Virus record (IMG/VR): IMGVR_UViG_3300039106_000453 | Span: 1 to 33,351 of that record | Origin: a virus | Direction: 5' to 3' (one strand) | DNA length: 33,351 nucleotides | Shown: positions 1 through 7,693 of the stretch, one piece after another | Position numbering within the stretch: position 1 is the stretch's first letter | Layout: every line of letters begins with the position of its first letter | The notes under the pieces: model-generated | Databases searched by the model: none | Seen by the model: only the letters and a program-made list of their open reading frames with translations | Told to the model about the DNA's origin: nothing | Translations under genes and position numbers: made by a program

Positions 1-2
1 AA

Positions 3-515
3 ACGGGACTTAATATTAATTTAGTTCAAAATTCATTATCAGATAAAATTAAAATTGCTTTTTCACTTGTAAATAAAAATGCTACTAGTTACACTAATCC
101 AGATAGTTTAAAAATTATTTTAGAATTTATTGATAACAACAACAAGTATGCACGATCTTTAATTACTGTTACTGATGGTGATGTAGGAATTAATTTTAAT
201 ACTAATCGTTATATTGTAAAAGAAAAAACATTATCAGATTTTACACAAGAAACAGGATTTTCGTGGCAATATGTAAATTCTTTAAAAATATATTCTTGTG
301 TTGTAACTTCAAATTTAGTAGTAGACACACACTATATTGCTTTTGATGCAATTAGATTTGATAACGTAAGTACACAAAATCCATTATATGGATTGGTTGG
401 ATATACCGTTGTTAAAAATACAAACGGTCAAACAATTGCTAAGTCTCCAAACACAAACAATTATGTTGAGTTTAGAATGGCACTAGACGTTGGAACTATT
501 GGAGATATTCCATAA
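3..515 (+). CDS. C-terminal part of a phage tail/baseplate-type protein (5' truncated)
   Basis: This frame is open from the left edge to a TAA at 513-515, and its true start lies outside the window. The visible 170 residues are rich in Asn, Thr, Val and Ile with alternating hydrophobic residues, as expected for a beta-rich virion protein. No catalytic motif is visible. The stop overlaps the ATG of the next gene by one base, and the next two products look like tail-tip or receptor-binding proteins, so a minor tail protein is the likely role. That role is inferred from context and composition only. Confidence 0.6.
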   Translation, partial: TGLNINLVQNSLSDKIKIAFSLVNKNATSYTNPDSLKIILEFIDNNNKYARSLITVTDGDVGINFNTNRYIVKEKTLSDFTQETGFSWQYVNSLKIYSCVVTSNLVVDTHYIAFDAIRFDNVSTQNPLYGLVGYTVVKNTNGQTIAKSPNTNNYVEFRMALDVGTIGDIP

Positions 516-958
516 TGGTAGATGCAAATATTAAAAAAATAAAAATATTAAATAAAGATTTACCACCAATCAATACATCAAACCAGCATGTATTAAGATA
601 TAGAATAATTTCTGATGATAGAAACAGGTCTTCTGAGTGGTCATCAGTTTACCTTGTTCCTTCTTACCCTATCGTGTCAATTTCTGGGAATATAAATAAA
701 GTTGGAGTTACAGCAGCACCTGCTGGATTTTTTTCTGTTTCTTGGACAGATACTAAGCCAAGACCAAAGTATGATGTTTTTGTTAAATTTGATAATGCAG
801 CGTCTTATTCATATCATGGAACAGCAACTGGAAATGTATATACTTTTCCAAATACTGGAACAATAAATGTACGAGTAGCCGTTCAACCAGAAGGAATTTC
901 AAAAATAAGGACTGTTGCTTTAACTCTTTTTGAGTCTGCTGTAACAGCAATACCATAA
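515..958 (+). CDS. Putative minor tail / receptor-binding-associated protein
   Basis: A 147-residue protein whose ATG overlaps the previous stop (TAATG), which suggests translational coupling. It is beta-rich. A middle part (about residues 50-145) reads like an Ig- or FN3-like sandwich, with 'FFSVSWTDTKPRPKYDVFVKF' resembling the strand pattern of such domains, then repeated Tyr/Val/Thr strands. There is no signal peptide or membrane segment. Its place between two other probable tail proteins supports a structural role. The family is not recognised, and host-binding specificity cannot be read from the sequence. Confidence 0.5.
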   Translation: MVDANIKKIKILNKDLPPINTSNQHVLRYRIISDDRNRSSEWSSVYLVPSYPIVSISGNINKVGVTAAPAGFFSVSWTDTKPRPKYDVFVKFDNAASYSYHGTATGNVYTFPNTGTINVRVAVQPEGISKIRTVALTLFESAVTAIP

Positions 959-964
959 GTTAAA

Positions 965-973
965 TGATATAAT
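965..973 (+). promoter_or_regulatory. Possible extended -10 element (TGATATAAT)
   Basis: The 9-mer TGATATAAT is identical to two other extended -10 candidates in the window, at 24552 and 27371. It lies 9 bases before the ATG at 983, and a GGAGG ribosome binding site sits between them at 974-978. If transcription started at the usual distance the site would be lost from the mRNA, so this may be chance in A+T-rich DNA. Confidence 0.25.
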
Positions 974-982
974 GGAGGAATA

Positions 983-1426
983 ATGGGAAAATTAATCGTG
1001 CCACAAAGAGGGCAACCGCTAGATGTTTCGTACATGTACGATATTGTTCAGGCTTTAAATGAACTTCAAGACCAGGTTGGGTCTACTACTTTAGATTTGC
1101 TTAAAATTGTTCAAAAGGATAACACCTCAAATACTACAAAAATGAACAGATCATCAGCATTTGGCATTACTATACCAGCAATTACTCCACAAAAGGTTGA
1201 AGCAAATAAACCGTACCCAGTGTCAGTTACATTTTCACCTAATTTTAAATCAACACCAATAGTAGTTGCTACTCCCTTTAATGCTGGAAATACAGAAGCA
1301 GGAAGAAGTGTTTCCGTTGTTCTCACAAAAGTGTCAAAAGATAATGCCTTGTTTGCAATAACTTTTACTGTGGCAGGAGAAGCAACAGTTGATTTAAATG
1401 TTTTTGCTATGGGAATACCTTTTTAG
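983..1426 (+). CDS. Putative tail-tip / receptor-binding protein with lectin-like C-terminus
   Basis: A 147-residue protein with GGAGG 5 bases before its ATG. The N-terminal 45 residues contain a short amphipathic helix typical of a trimeric attachment segment. Residues about 60-147 form a compact beta domain with the pattern 'VTFSPNFKSTPIVVATP', a Gly/Ala/Ser loop, then three strands ending 'FAMGIPF'. This pattern resembles the H-type-lectin-like beta domains found at the tips of phage fibres, where the conserved 'F...F...P.V' strands form the sugar-binding trimer. It is the last structural-looking gene before the regulators. The lectin similarity is a by-eye impression; the tail assignment is moderately sure. 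Confidence 0.5.
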   Translation: MGKLIVPQRGQPLDVSYMYDIVQALNELQDQVGSTTLDLLKIVQKDNTSNTTKMNRSSAFGITIPAITPQKVEANKPYPVSVTFSPNFKSTPIVVATPFNAGNTEAGRSVSVVLTKVSKDNALFAITFTVAGEATVDLNVFAMGIPF

Positions 1427-1614
1427 TGAAGTGTTTAAGGTGTAATGGCAAGGTTTTAGTTGATAGGCAATATAGTACAAAAGAGCATATAGAAGTATAT
1501 TGCATAATTTGTGGTAAAAGAAAATTTTATCATCCACCAGATAGCAGTAAAGAGGGATCATGGATTCTACAACAGGAAATATTGAGAGCCAAAACTACAA
1601 TCAGTCACCTATAG
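1426..1614 (+). CDS. Small zinc-ribbon protein
   Basis: A 62-residue protein starting at GTG, with the previous gene's stop and this start sharing one base (TAGTG). It has two Cys-x2-Cys knuckles, CLRC at residues 3-6 and CIIC at about 26-29, so it should bind one zinc ion. The C-terminal tail is helical and overlaps the next gene by 55 bases. The function is unknown. Such mini zinc ribbons are common in phages and may bind DNA, RNA or host polymerase. It is one of six small Cys-rich proteins in this window. Confidence 0.6.
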   Translation: MKCLRCNGKVLVDRQYSTKEHIEVYCIICGKRKFYHPPDSSKEGSWILQQEILRAKTTISHL

Positions 1615-2102
1615 TTTCAGGCAATAAAACTATTTGGTTTTTAAATAATGATTTAGTTAAAGTACATCATAAAAATAGATCTGATGGAATTGTTGCACTT
1701 TATAATATAAATAAAGATAGGATTGAAACTTGTTTTATTGCGGAGTTTAAAAAGAAAAGAGAAAAAGCATATACTATTGGTGAAACTGCTATACTTATTA
1801 ATAGACATAAAAAATATATTCCGACTCTTATTAAACGTGGAATAATTCCACCACCAATAGGATCTAGTATAGATGGAAAGCGTGGTTGGCAAATAAGATG
1901 CTATTACTCAGAAAGTCACATAAAGGAAATAAGGGACATATTGGCATCAATTCACATCGGTCAACCAAGAAAAGATGGTCTTATAACAAACAATATGACA
2001 CCTACAAAACAAGAGTTGACTCGCAGAATGGGTGATGGTATACTTACTTATACGAGAACTGAAGATGGGCGTTTCATTCCAATCTGGTCTGAATCCATCT
2101 AA
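1560..2102 (+). CDS. MerR/excisionase-like helix-turn-helix DNA-binding protein
   Basis: A 180-residue protein. The segment at about residues 70-105 ('AYTIGETAILINRHKKYI' followed by a Lys-Arg-Gly-Ile-Ile-Pro-Pro turn) matches a MerR or excisionase winged helix: a helix-turn-helix that starts with a sensing 'YTIGE' motif and leads into a wing. This is followed by 'GWQIRCYYSESHIKEIRD', which fits the wing and the next helix. The N-terminal 60 residues are beta-rich and unassigned. It sits between tail and replication modules, so it may regulate one or both. The start overlaps the zinc-ribbon gene; a later start would still keep the HTH. Confidence 0.6.
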   Translation: MDSTTGNIESQNYNQSPIVSGNKTIWFLNNDLVKVHHKNRSDGIVALYNINKDRIETCFIAEFKKKREKAYTIGETAILINRHKKYIPTLIKRGIIPPPIGSSIDGKRGWQIRCYYSESHIKEIRDILASIHIGQPRKDGLITNNMTPTKQELTRRMGDGILTYTRTEDGRFIPIWSESI

Positions 2103-2120
2103 CTACTGAATGGATGTAAA

Positions 2121-2327
2121 ATGGAAAACGATAATACTAAGGTTTCTGTAACTTTAGGCTACACACTTAATCTTGGAAACTTTCAATCACTAAGACTTGA
2201 TCTTGGAGTTGTTGATTCAAAGAAGAATGGTGAAACAACTAATGAGGCAATGGAACGTGTTTATAAGTTTGTTGAGGACAAACTAACTGATAAAATTAAT
2301 GAAGCAAAAGCAGAAATTTCTGAATAA
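2121..2327 (+). CDS. Small conserved phage protein with an NLGN strand
   Basis: A 68-residue acidic protein. It has an N-terminal beta hairpin containing 'YTLNLGNFQSLRLDLGV' followed by a long C-terminal helix. Small proteins with an 'NLGNYE'-type strand beside replication genes are, as far as I recall, common in actinophages, but I do not know a function. The stop shares one base with the next ATG (TAATG). A role in replication or nucleic-acid binding is suggested only by position. Confidence 0.5.
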   Translation: MENDNTKVSVTLGYTLNLGNFQSLRLDLGVVDSKKNGETTNEAMERVYKFVEDKLTDKINEAKAEISE

Positions 2328-2635
2328 TGGCAGATCGCAAAGACCGCATGGCTTTGCTTTCAAGGTATAGTAAATACCACAAAGAAAGATATGAAGTAAA
2401 GCCGTCAATGAATTTAAATGTTGAACAATGGGCAGCAGATGCTCTTATTGAGTCATATGGAATTCATGAGTGCTATGATATTTTAGAATATTACTTTAAG
2501 GTTACTGAAAATCCATCTTGGAATACTTTCGCATACCAAGCAGAAAAAATTATTAAGGCTAAAAAAGATAAAGATCAAGACGATAGTGAACGTGCAGAAA
2601 GAAGATTGATGGCAAAGGAGTGGCTCAATGGCTAG
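2327..2635 (+). CDS. Hypothetical protein coupled to the DnaB-like helicase (possible helicase accessory or loader)
   Basis: A 102-residue, mostly helical, highly charged protein with a Lys/Asp/Glu-rich C-terminus. Its last 8 bases overlap the helicase start at 2628. Helicase genes in phages are often preceded by a loader or adaptor of this size, which is the only reason to suggest that role. No P-loop, zinc site or HTH is visible. The pattern 'ALIESYGIHECYDILEYYF' is a helical region resembling phage proteins that recognise replication partners, but the family is not identified. Confidence 0.5.
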   Translation: MADRKDRMALLSRYSKYHKERYEVKPSMNLNVEQWAADALIESYGIHECYDILEYYFKVTENPSWNTFAYQAEKIIKAKKDKDQDDSERAERRLMAKEWLNG

Positions 2636-3854
2636 TGTTGAATCAAAAGTATTAAATGCAGTTTTAAAAGATAAGCAGATTCATGTTTTGCTACAGGCAA
2701 ATATTGATGGGCTTTTGAGAACACACTTAGATGTTTGGACATTTATTAGAAAATACTTTGAAGCCAATAGTTCCGTACCTCCAGTATCTTTAGTGATTGA
2801 AAAGTTTAGAGATTTTGAAGTAGTTGAAGACATTGGGGCAACAAAGCATCATCTTTCAGAACTACAAGGAGACTATTTAAATGATAGTCTTAAAACAATT
2901 TTAAGATCTGCAGCAGGAGAAGTCCAAAGCGGTAATTCAGTAAATGCTTTAGATTCTTTAATTACCCAAACTTCAGAACTTAAAAAGAATACATCATCTG
3001 TTAGAGATATTGATGCTACTGATTTTGAGTCTGCTGCTGCATACTTTGATCATTTGCGTAAAATGGAAGAGGCTGGAGTTACAGGCATTAAAACTGGCTT
3101 GCCAGGATTTGATAACTACCTTCCAAGTGGTATCGCTCCAGGCCAACTGGGAGTGTTTTTAGCCTATCCAGGCATTGGTAAGTCATGGCTTGCTTTGTAT
3201 TTTGCGGTACAGGCATGGAAGCAAGGAAAGACTCCATTGGTAATCAGTCTTGAAATGTCTGAAACTGAAGTTAGAAATCGTGTATTTACAATTATGGGCG
3301 AAGGTCTTTGGTCTCATAGAAAAATTAGTCAAGGTCATGTTGAGCCAGATACATTTAAAACTTGGCATAAGGATAGAATTGCTGGTAAAAATCCTTTTCA
3401 TATTATTTCAAATGATCAAGGTGGAGAAATTAGTCCTTCAGTTTTACGTGGAAAAATAGATCAATATCGTCCAGATTTTGTTATTGTTGATTATTTACAG
3501 TTAATGAGTCCAAATCAAAAATCAGACAATGAAACTGTAAGAATGAAGAATTTATCTCGTGAACTAAAGTTGATGGCTATTTCAGAGGAAGTACCAATTA
3601 TTGCTATTTCTTCTGCTACACCAGATGATGTAAATGATCTTAGTAGTGTTCCTACGCTTGGTCAAACAGCATGGTCTAGACAGATTGCCTATGATGCTGA
3701 CTGGGTTATTGCACTTGGAAGGGCAACCAACTCAGATATTATTGAGTGTGCCTTTAGAAAGAATCGTAATGGATTTATGGGCGAGTTTTTGGTTCAGGTA
3801 GATTTTGATAAGGGATACTATCGCTATAAGGATTATGAAGATAAGGCGTTATAA
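2628..3854 (+). CDS. dnaB: DnaB-like replicative DNA helicase
   Basis: A 408-residue hexameric 5'-3' helicase that would unwind the phage fork. The N-terminal helical domain (1-145) is short. A RecA-type ATPase follows: 'TGLPGFDNYLPSGIAPGQLGV' leads into Walker A AYPGIGKS at 179-186, the 'ISLEMSETEVRNR' motif typical of DnaB, Walker B with Asp288 in 'VIVDYLQLM', and a Gln/Ser sensor region near the end. It overlaps the upstream gene by 8 bases and is followed by a protein of unknown function and the primase, the usual helicase-primase arrangement. A circadian-clock KaiC-like protein is the alternative, but 'EMSETEVRNR' and 'DYLQLM' favour DnaB. Confidence 0.93.
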   Translation: MASVESKVLNAVLKDKQIHVLLQANIDGLLRTHLDVWTFIRKYFEANSSVPPVSLVIEKFRDFEVVEDIGATKHHLSELQGDYLNDSLKTILRSAAGEVQSGNSVNALDSLITQTSELKKNTSSVRDIDATDFESAAAYFDHLRKMEEAGVTGIKTGLPGFDNYLPSGIAPGQLGVFLAYPGIGKSWLALYFAVQAWKQGKTPLVISLEMSETEVRNRVFTIMGEGLWSHRKISQGHVEPDTFKTWHKDRIAGKNPFHIISNDQGGEISPSVLRGKIDQYRPDFVIVDYLQLMSPNQKSDNETVRMKNLSRELKLMAISEEVPIIAISSATPDDVNDLSSVPTLGQTAWSRQIAYDADWVIALGRATNSDIIECAFRKNRNGFMGEFLVQVDFDKGYYRYKDYEDKAL

Positions 3855-3855
3855 T
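3850..3855 (+). promoter_or_regulatory. Candidate -10 element for a leaderless start at 3861
   Basis: A perfect TATAAT ends 5 bases before the GTG at 3861. The expected transcription start would fall on or next to the start codon, giving a leaderless mRNA. No ribosome binding site is visible before the GTG, which fits. No clear -35 is seen. The same geometry occurs at 12414, 20252 (reverse strand) and 27374. Confidence 0.4.
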
Positions 3856-3860
3856 ATAGT

Positions 3861-4202
3861 GTGTCCCTTCATCATAAGCCTATAAAATGTTTTAAACTAG
3901 ATGGCAACATCAAAGATGAGTCAGATATTCTTAGATTAAAAGAAGAATACCTTAGTATATTAGTAATACAAATGAGAGAGTGTGCATATGTCCCAAGAAT
4001 TGACATAGAGCCAGACTTTACGATATACTATAACAGTAATAAAGACTGGTTTGAGTTTAAATTGACGGTATACGGAATATACGTAGGGAAAAAGAATATA
4101 AAATGGATGATCGCAGCAGACGGGTACAAGCCGATATATACACAGAAGATCAAGTTAAAAGAGTTCTCATCGGCTCTGGAGTCACAATACAATCAGAAGT
4201 AG
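3861..4202 (+). CDS. Hypothetical protein overlapping the primase gene
   Basis: A 113-residue protein starting at GTG with no ribosome binding site but with TATAAT 5 bases upstream. The N-terminus is helical and the C-terminal half is beta-rich ('FTIYYNSNKDWFEFKLTVYG'). Its last 100 bases overlap the primase gene in another frame. I do not recognise the family. Its position between helicase and primase suggests a replication-related role. Confidence 0.55.
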   Translation: MSLHHKPIKCFKLDGNIKDESDILRLKEEYLSILVIQMRECAYVPRIDIEPDFTIYYNSNKDWFEFKLTVYGIYVGKKNIKWMIAADGYKPIYTQKIKLKEFSSALESQYNQK

Positions 4203-5047
4203 ATTCTGACTATATTATTTTTTGTCCATATCATAATAACAATAGAACTCCTGCTGGAGAAGTATCAAAAGAAAGTGGATTATTTTTCTGTTTTGGATGC
4301 CAGCAAACCGCTACATTGCAAGAGATAGTAATGAAGATGAGCAACAGATCATATTTTGAAAGTTTGCGGTATATAAAAAGTAAAGAGCAAGAATCTGATA
4401 TTACTCAAATAGTAGCAAAACAACTATATACCCCACCAACATTTGTACAGTATGACGAAGTTATTATTAAGAGACTGAATTCACAAGCACTTGAATCTCC
4501 AAGAGCAATGAGATACTTTGAAGGAAGACTTGTAACCAAGTCATCAGTTAGTAAATTTAATTTAGGATATTCTGAGAAACAAGATATGGTTACAATTCCA
4601 GTTCACTCTCCAGAAGGAATGGTGATTGGTTTTGTTGGCAGAAGTCTTGAAGGAAAAGATTTTAAGAATACTCCAGGACTTCCAAAAAGTAAAACATTAT
4701 TTAATTTGCATAGAGTAAAGGCAAATGATAAAGTCTATGTTGTTGAATCATCATTTGATGCCATAAGATTAGATCAAGTTGGAATGCCAGCAGTGGCTAC
4801 TCTTGGTGCGACTATTTCAAAAAATCAAGTGGAGTTGTTGGAGAAATACTTTAACGAGATTTATTTGATAGCAGATAATGATGAAGCAGGAAAGTCAATG
4901 TCTAAGAAAATGATTGATAAGTTAAAGTCAAGGGTATCAATAATACAATTAGATACTAAGTATAAAGATATCGGAGATATGCAGGACTCTGATATAATTA
5001 AGTTAAGCAATTCAATTGATAATTCTATATTAGAAATGTTGAGGTAG
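4103..5047 (+). CDS. dnaG: DnaG-like DNA primase
   Basis: A 314-residue primase that would make RNA primers for lagging-strand synthesis. A CHC2-type zinc finger uses Cys41, His44, Cys63 and Cys66 (CPYH ... CFGC). A TOPRIM domain follows, with the conserved Glu in 'VYVVESSFDAIRL' and the Asp pair in 'IYLIADNDEAGKS'. The protein is about half the length of cellular DnaG because it lacks the C-terminal helicase-binding domain, which is usual in phages. The start at 4103 is needed to keep the helix before the zinc finger, so the 100-base overlap with the upstream gene is probably real. It ends two bases before the next ATG. Confidence 0.93.
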   Translation: MDDRSRRVQADIYTEDQVKRVLIGSGVTIQSEVDSDYIIFCPYHNNNRTPAGEVSKESGLFFCFGCQQTATLQEIVMKMSNRSYFESLRYIKSKEQESDITQIVAKQLYTPPTFVQYDEVIIKRLNSQALESPRAMRYFEGRLVTKSSVSKFNLGYSEKQDMVTIPVHSPEGMVIGFVGRSLEGKDFKNTPGLPKSKTLFNLHRVKANDKVYVVESSFDAIRLDQVGMPAVATLGATISKNQVELLEKYFNEIYLIADNDEAGKSMSKKMIDKLKSRVSIIQLDTKYKDIGDMQDSDIIKLSNSIDNSILEMLR

Positions 5048-5049
5048 TT

Positions 5050-5574
5050 ATGAGCGTAAAAAATGTATTTGATTCTGTTAAGGAAGATTCAACAATTATT
5101 GATGTTTTTATGGAAAATAAAAAACGGTATATGATGATGCTTTCATTTGCACAAGAAGTATTGCGAGAGGCTTCGTCATTGTCTCCACAAGATAGAGAAA
5201 TTATTGCAGCATATACATCATATCTAAATGGATGTAGATATTGCTATGGATCCCATCGTCTTTTTGCAGAATCAATAAATGCTGAGATTGAGGTTTTAGA
5301 TGGCGGTATTCAATCAACTCCAAATAGATTAACTTCAATTTTTAATTTAGTAGAACAACTAACTAAGCATCCAGCAAGTATGACTAAGAAATTATATGAT
5401 GAATGTTATGAGGCTGGATTTACACAAGAACAAGTCAAAGATGCTGTTGCAGTTTGTTCTGCTTTTAATTTCTTTAATAGAATTGTTGAAGGTCATGGAG
5501 TTCAGGAAAATTCTGAATCTTGGGCACCTGCTGCAGAACAAATTAATAAAGTTGGTTATGATCAGAGATATTAA
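5050..5574 (+). CDS. AhpD-like / carboxymuconolactone-decarboxylase-family protein
   Basis: A 174-residue all-helical protein. The hallmark segment 'YTSYLNGCRYCYGSHRLFAE' holds Cys62, Cys65 and His69, the redox Cys-x2-Cys plus His of AhpD-type peroxidases. In known members the pair reduces peroxide with a lipoyl or thiol donor. A GAGGTAG ribosome binding site precedes the ATG. The gene lies directly after the primase and overlaps the halogenase by 17 bases, so the two are probably made together. It might remove peroxide leaking from the reduced-flavin halogenase or protect the cell during infection; both are inferences. A related peroxidase-like subfamily without peroxidase activity is also possible. 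Confidence 0.85.
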   Translation: MSVKNVFDSVKEDSTIIDVFMENKKRYMMMLSFAQEVLREASSLSPQDREIIAAYTSYLNGCRYCYGSHRLFAESINAEIEVLDGGIQSTPNRLTSIFNLVEQLTKHPASMTKKLYDECYEAGFTQEQVKDAVAVCSAFNFFNRIVEGHGVQENSESWAPAAEQINKVGYDQRY

Positions 5575-7021
5575 AAATGTTGTAGTTGTTGGCGGTGGAA
5601 CTGCTGGATGTTTAAGTGCTCTTCTATTAAACAAAAGGTATCCGAAGTTAAAAATAACAATGGTGCGAAGTAAACAAATAGGAGTTCTTGGGCCTGGTGA
5701 AGGGTTAACAACAAACATACATAAGGTTTTTAAAGATTTAAAAATTGATGTTGAAGATGTAATTAAGTATACAAATGCAACTATCAAAAATGGTGTTGTG
5801 TTTTCTGGATGGAACAAAGAAAACAAATCATGGTTTCATGGATTCAACAATATTTTTGATAGTAATATTTTTTACAATAATCACAACACTCTTAAACTTT
5901 GTAATATAGCAATGCAAGAGCATGGAAATTTAGATTCTATTAATTTAAATGCACAGATATCTTATAAAAATAAAATTCATTCAATTAATAGTAAAAAAGA
6001 ATACTCATTACATTTAGATGCAAAACTACTTGGAGATTTTTTAGAAAATGAAGTAGTTAAAAAAAATATAGAAATTATTGATGCTATTGTTGTTGACACC
6101 AAAACAAACAATAATGACGACATTGTGGAATTATCACTAGACAATGGAACAAGCATTAGTTTAGATTTTTTAATTGATGCATCTGGTTTTTCTAGATTAT
6201 TTTTAGATAATGTTTATAATGTTGAGTGGGTTGACACATCTAATTTTCTTCCAGCCACTTCAGCAATTGCCTGCAAACTTCCTTTAGATGGTAAAGAAGT
6301 TCCATATACACAAGCAATTGCAATGGATTATGGTTGGGCATGGAAAGTTGCACTACAAAATAGGTATGGTTGTGGATACGTTTATGATAATAAATATATT
6401 AATGAAGATGATGCAATAAAAGAAGCATATAAATTTTTTGGAAAAGATTTAGAAATTATAAAAACTTTTAACTTTACTCCAGGTTATGCAAAAAAAATAT
6501 TAATAAACAATTGTTTAGGTATAGGACTTTCAGCATCATTTTTTGAACCAATGGAGGCTACTGCAATAGCAGGAATGATTAATGCATTATATTTGTTTTT
6601 AGATAACTATTTCTATAAATATATTAATAATACTATTACTGATATAGAAATAGATCATTTTAATGATTTAAATGAAAGAATGGCACAGGCAATAACATCA
6701 TATTTGTATATGCATTATGTTACAAATAAAACTAATACCAATTTTTGGTCAGAATTTTTATTAAAACATCCAATGCCAGAGTATGAATATCATAATATAA
6801 AAAGATTTATTGAGGATATGGAAACAAACAAAAAAGATTTTTCTTACATAATGCAACCACCTTCCTGGCTACTGTATAGTTGGATATCTTTATATGCTGG
6901 AAATAGTTTTAAAATTTCTAAAGATTCATTTGACAAAAATGAATTGGAAGAGTATACTAAAATAGTAGAAAAAATCAATAATGCTGCAGAACAGTATGAT
7001 GATTTTAAAATAACAATATAA
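5558..7021 (+). CDS. Flavin-dependent tryptophan-halogenase-like protein
   Basis: A 487-residue FAD-dependent halogenase of the PrnA/RebH type. Such enzymes use FADH2, O2 and halide to make hypohalous acid, which a lysine delivers to an indole substrate. Visible features: FAD-binding GGGTAG at 12-17; GPGEGL at 45-50; Lys77 in 'ATIKNGVVFSGW' at the place of the catalytic lysine; Trp260-x-Trp262 in 'GWAWKVALQNRYGCGYVY'; and 'FFEPMEAT' with Glu333 at the place of the catalytic Glu. The usual Pro of W-x-W-x-I-P is Ala265. The start at ATG 5558 gives the flavin fold directly at the N-terminus; longer starts run through the AhpD gene. The substrate is unknown. The gene looks more A+T-rich than its replication neighbours, which suggests acquisition. 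Confidence 0.88.
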   Translation: MIRDIKNVVVVGGGTAGCLSALLLNKRYPKLKITMVRSKQIGVLGPGEGLTTNIHKVFKDLKIDVEDVIKYTNATIKNGVVFSGWNKENKSWFHGFNNIFDSNIFYNNHNTLKLCNIAMQEHGNLDSINLNAQISYKNKIHSINSKKEYSLHLDAKLLGDFLENEVVKKNIEIIDAIVVDTKTNNNDDIVELSLDNGTSISLDFLIDASGFSRLFLDNVYNVEWVDTSNFLPATSAIACKLPLDGKEVPYTQAIAMDYGWAWKVALQNRYGCGYVYDNKYINEDDAIKEAYKFFGKDLEIIKTFNFTPGYAKKILINNCLGIGLSASFFEPMEATAIAGMINALYLFLDNYFYKYINNTITDIEIDHFNDLNERMAQAITSYLYMHYVTNKTNTNFWSEFLLKHPMPEYEYHNIKRFIEDMETNKKDFSYIMQPPSWLLYSWISLYAGNSFKISKDSFDKNELEEYTKIVEKINNAAEQYDDFKITI

Positions 7022-7035
7022 AAAAGGAGAATAAT

Positions 7036-7692
7036 ATGAGCGTAGTAAAGGGACTAAAAAACATCAACGCCCTGCTCGACAAACCAAAATACGATGAAAA
7101 CTCACCAAAGGTAAGATGGCTTAAACTTGCTGATGGACAATCAGTAAAGATTCGCTTTATTGAAGAACTAGACGAAGATTCTGCAAATTATAATGCATCT
7201 CGTGGATTATCTCTAGTTGTCAAAGAGCACGTAAATCCAAAAGACTACAAGCGCAAAGCAGTAGACACTATGGATACAGAAGGTCGTGACTGGGCAGAAG
7301 AAATGCACCGTAAGGATCCAAAGGCTGGATGGCGTGGTCGTCTCCGCTTTTACTGTAACGTATTAGTTGATGATGGAATTGAAAAACCATATGTAGCCAT
7401 TTGGTCTATGGGAATTAGCAAGCAATCATCTTTTAATACTATTCGTGAGTATGCACTTGAGACTGGCAGTATTTCAAATGTTGTATGGAAGATGAAGCGT
7501 AATGGTCAGGGAACTGAAACAAATTACACAATGATTCCAGCAGCACCAGATAAGGAGCCATTTGACTGGACTGGTATTGAACCATTTCCACTAGAACTTG
7601 CACTTCGCAAAGTTCCTTATGCAGAGCAAGAAGCCTTTTATTTAGGCTTTGACTCACCATCAACTACTTCATCAACCAACACAGATTGGTAG
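7036..7692 (+). CDS. Probable single-stranded DNA-binding protein
   Basis: A 218-residue protein with a strong AAAAAGGAG ribosome binding site and more G/C-ending codons than its neighbours, as expected for abundant expression. The core has beta strands with aromatic and basic residues ('VRWLKLADGQSVKIRFIEEL', 'RGRLRFYCNVLVDD', 'YVAIWSMGISKQSSFNTI') that fit an OB fold. A Ser/Thr-rich tail ends in acidic-aromatic 'TDW', like the partner-binding tips of phage SSBs such as gp2.5 and gp32. Position directly before DnaE supports the call. No zinc site as in T4 gp32 is visible. Confidence 0.7.
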   Translation: MSVVKGLKNINALLDKPKYDENSPKVRWLKLADGQSVKIRFIEELDEDSANYNASRGLSLVVKEHVNPKDYKRKAVDTMDTEGRDWAEEMHRKDPKAGWRGRLRFYCNVLVDDGIEKPYVAIWSMGISKQSSFNTIREYALETGSISNVVWKMKRNGQGTETNYTMIPAAPDKEPFDWTGIEPFPLELALRKVPYAEQEAFYLGFDSPSTTSSTNTDW

Positions 7693-7693
7693 T

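Noticed and set aside
5396-5557. Upstream extension of the halogenase frame
   Set aside because: These 54 codons lie inside the AhpD gene and give a basic/hydrophobic non-domain sequence. The flavin-binding strand begins right after ATG 5558.
7649-7693. Longer start for DnaE
   Set aside because: The added 15 residues are a frame-shifted copy of the end of the SSB gene, and ATG 7694 starts the PHP strand.
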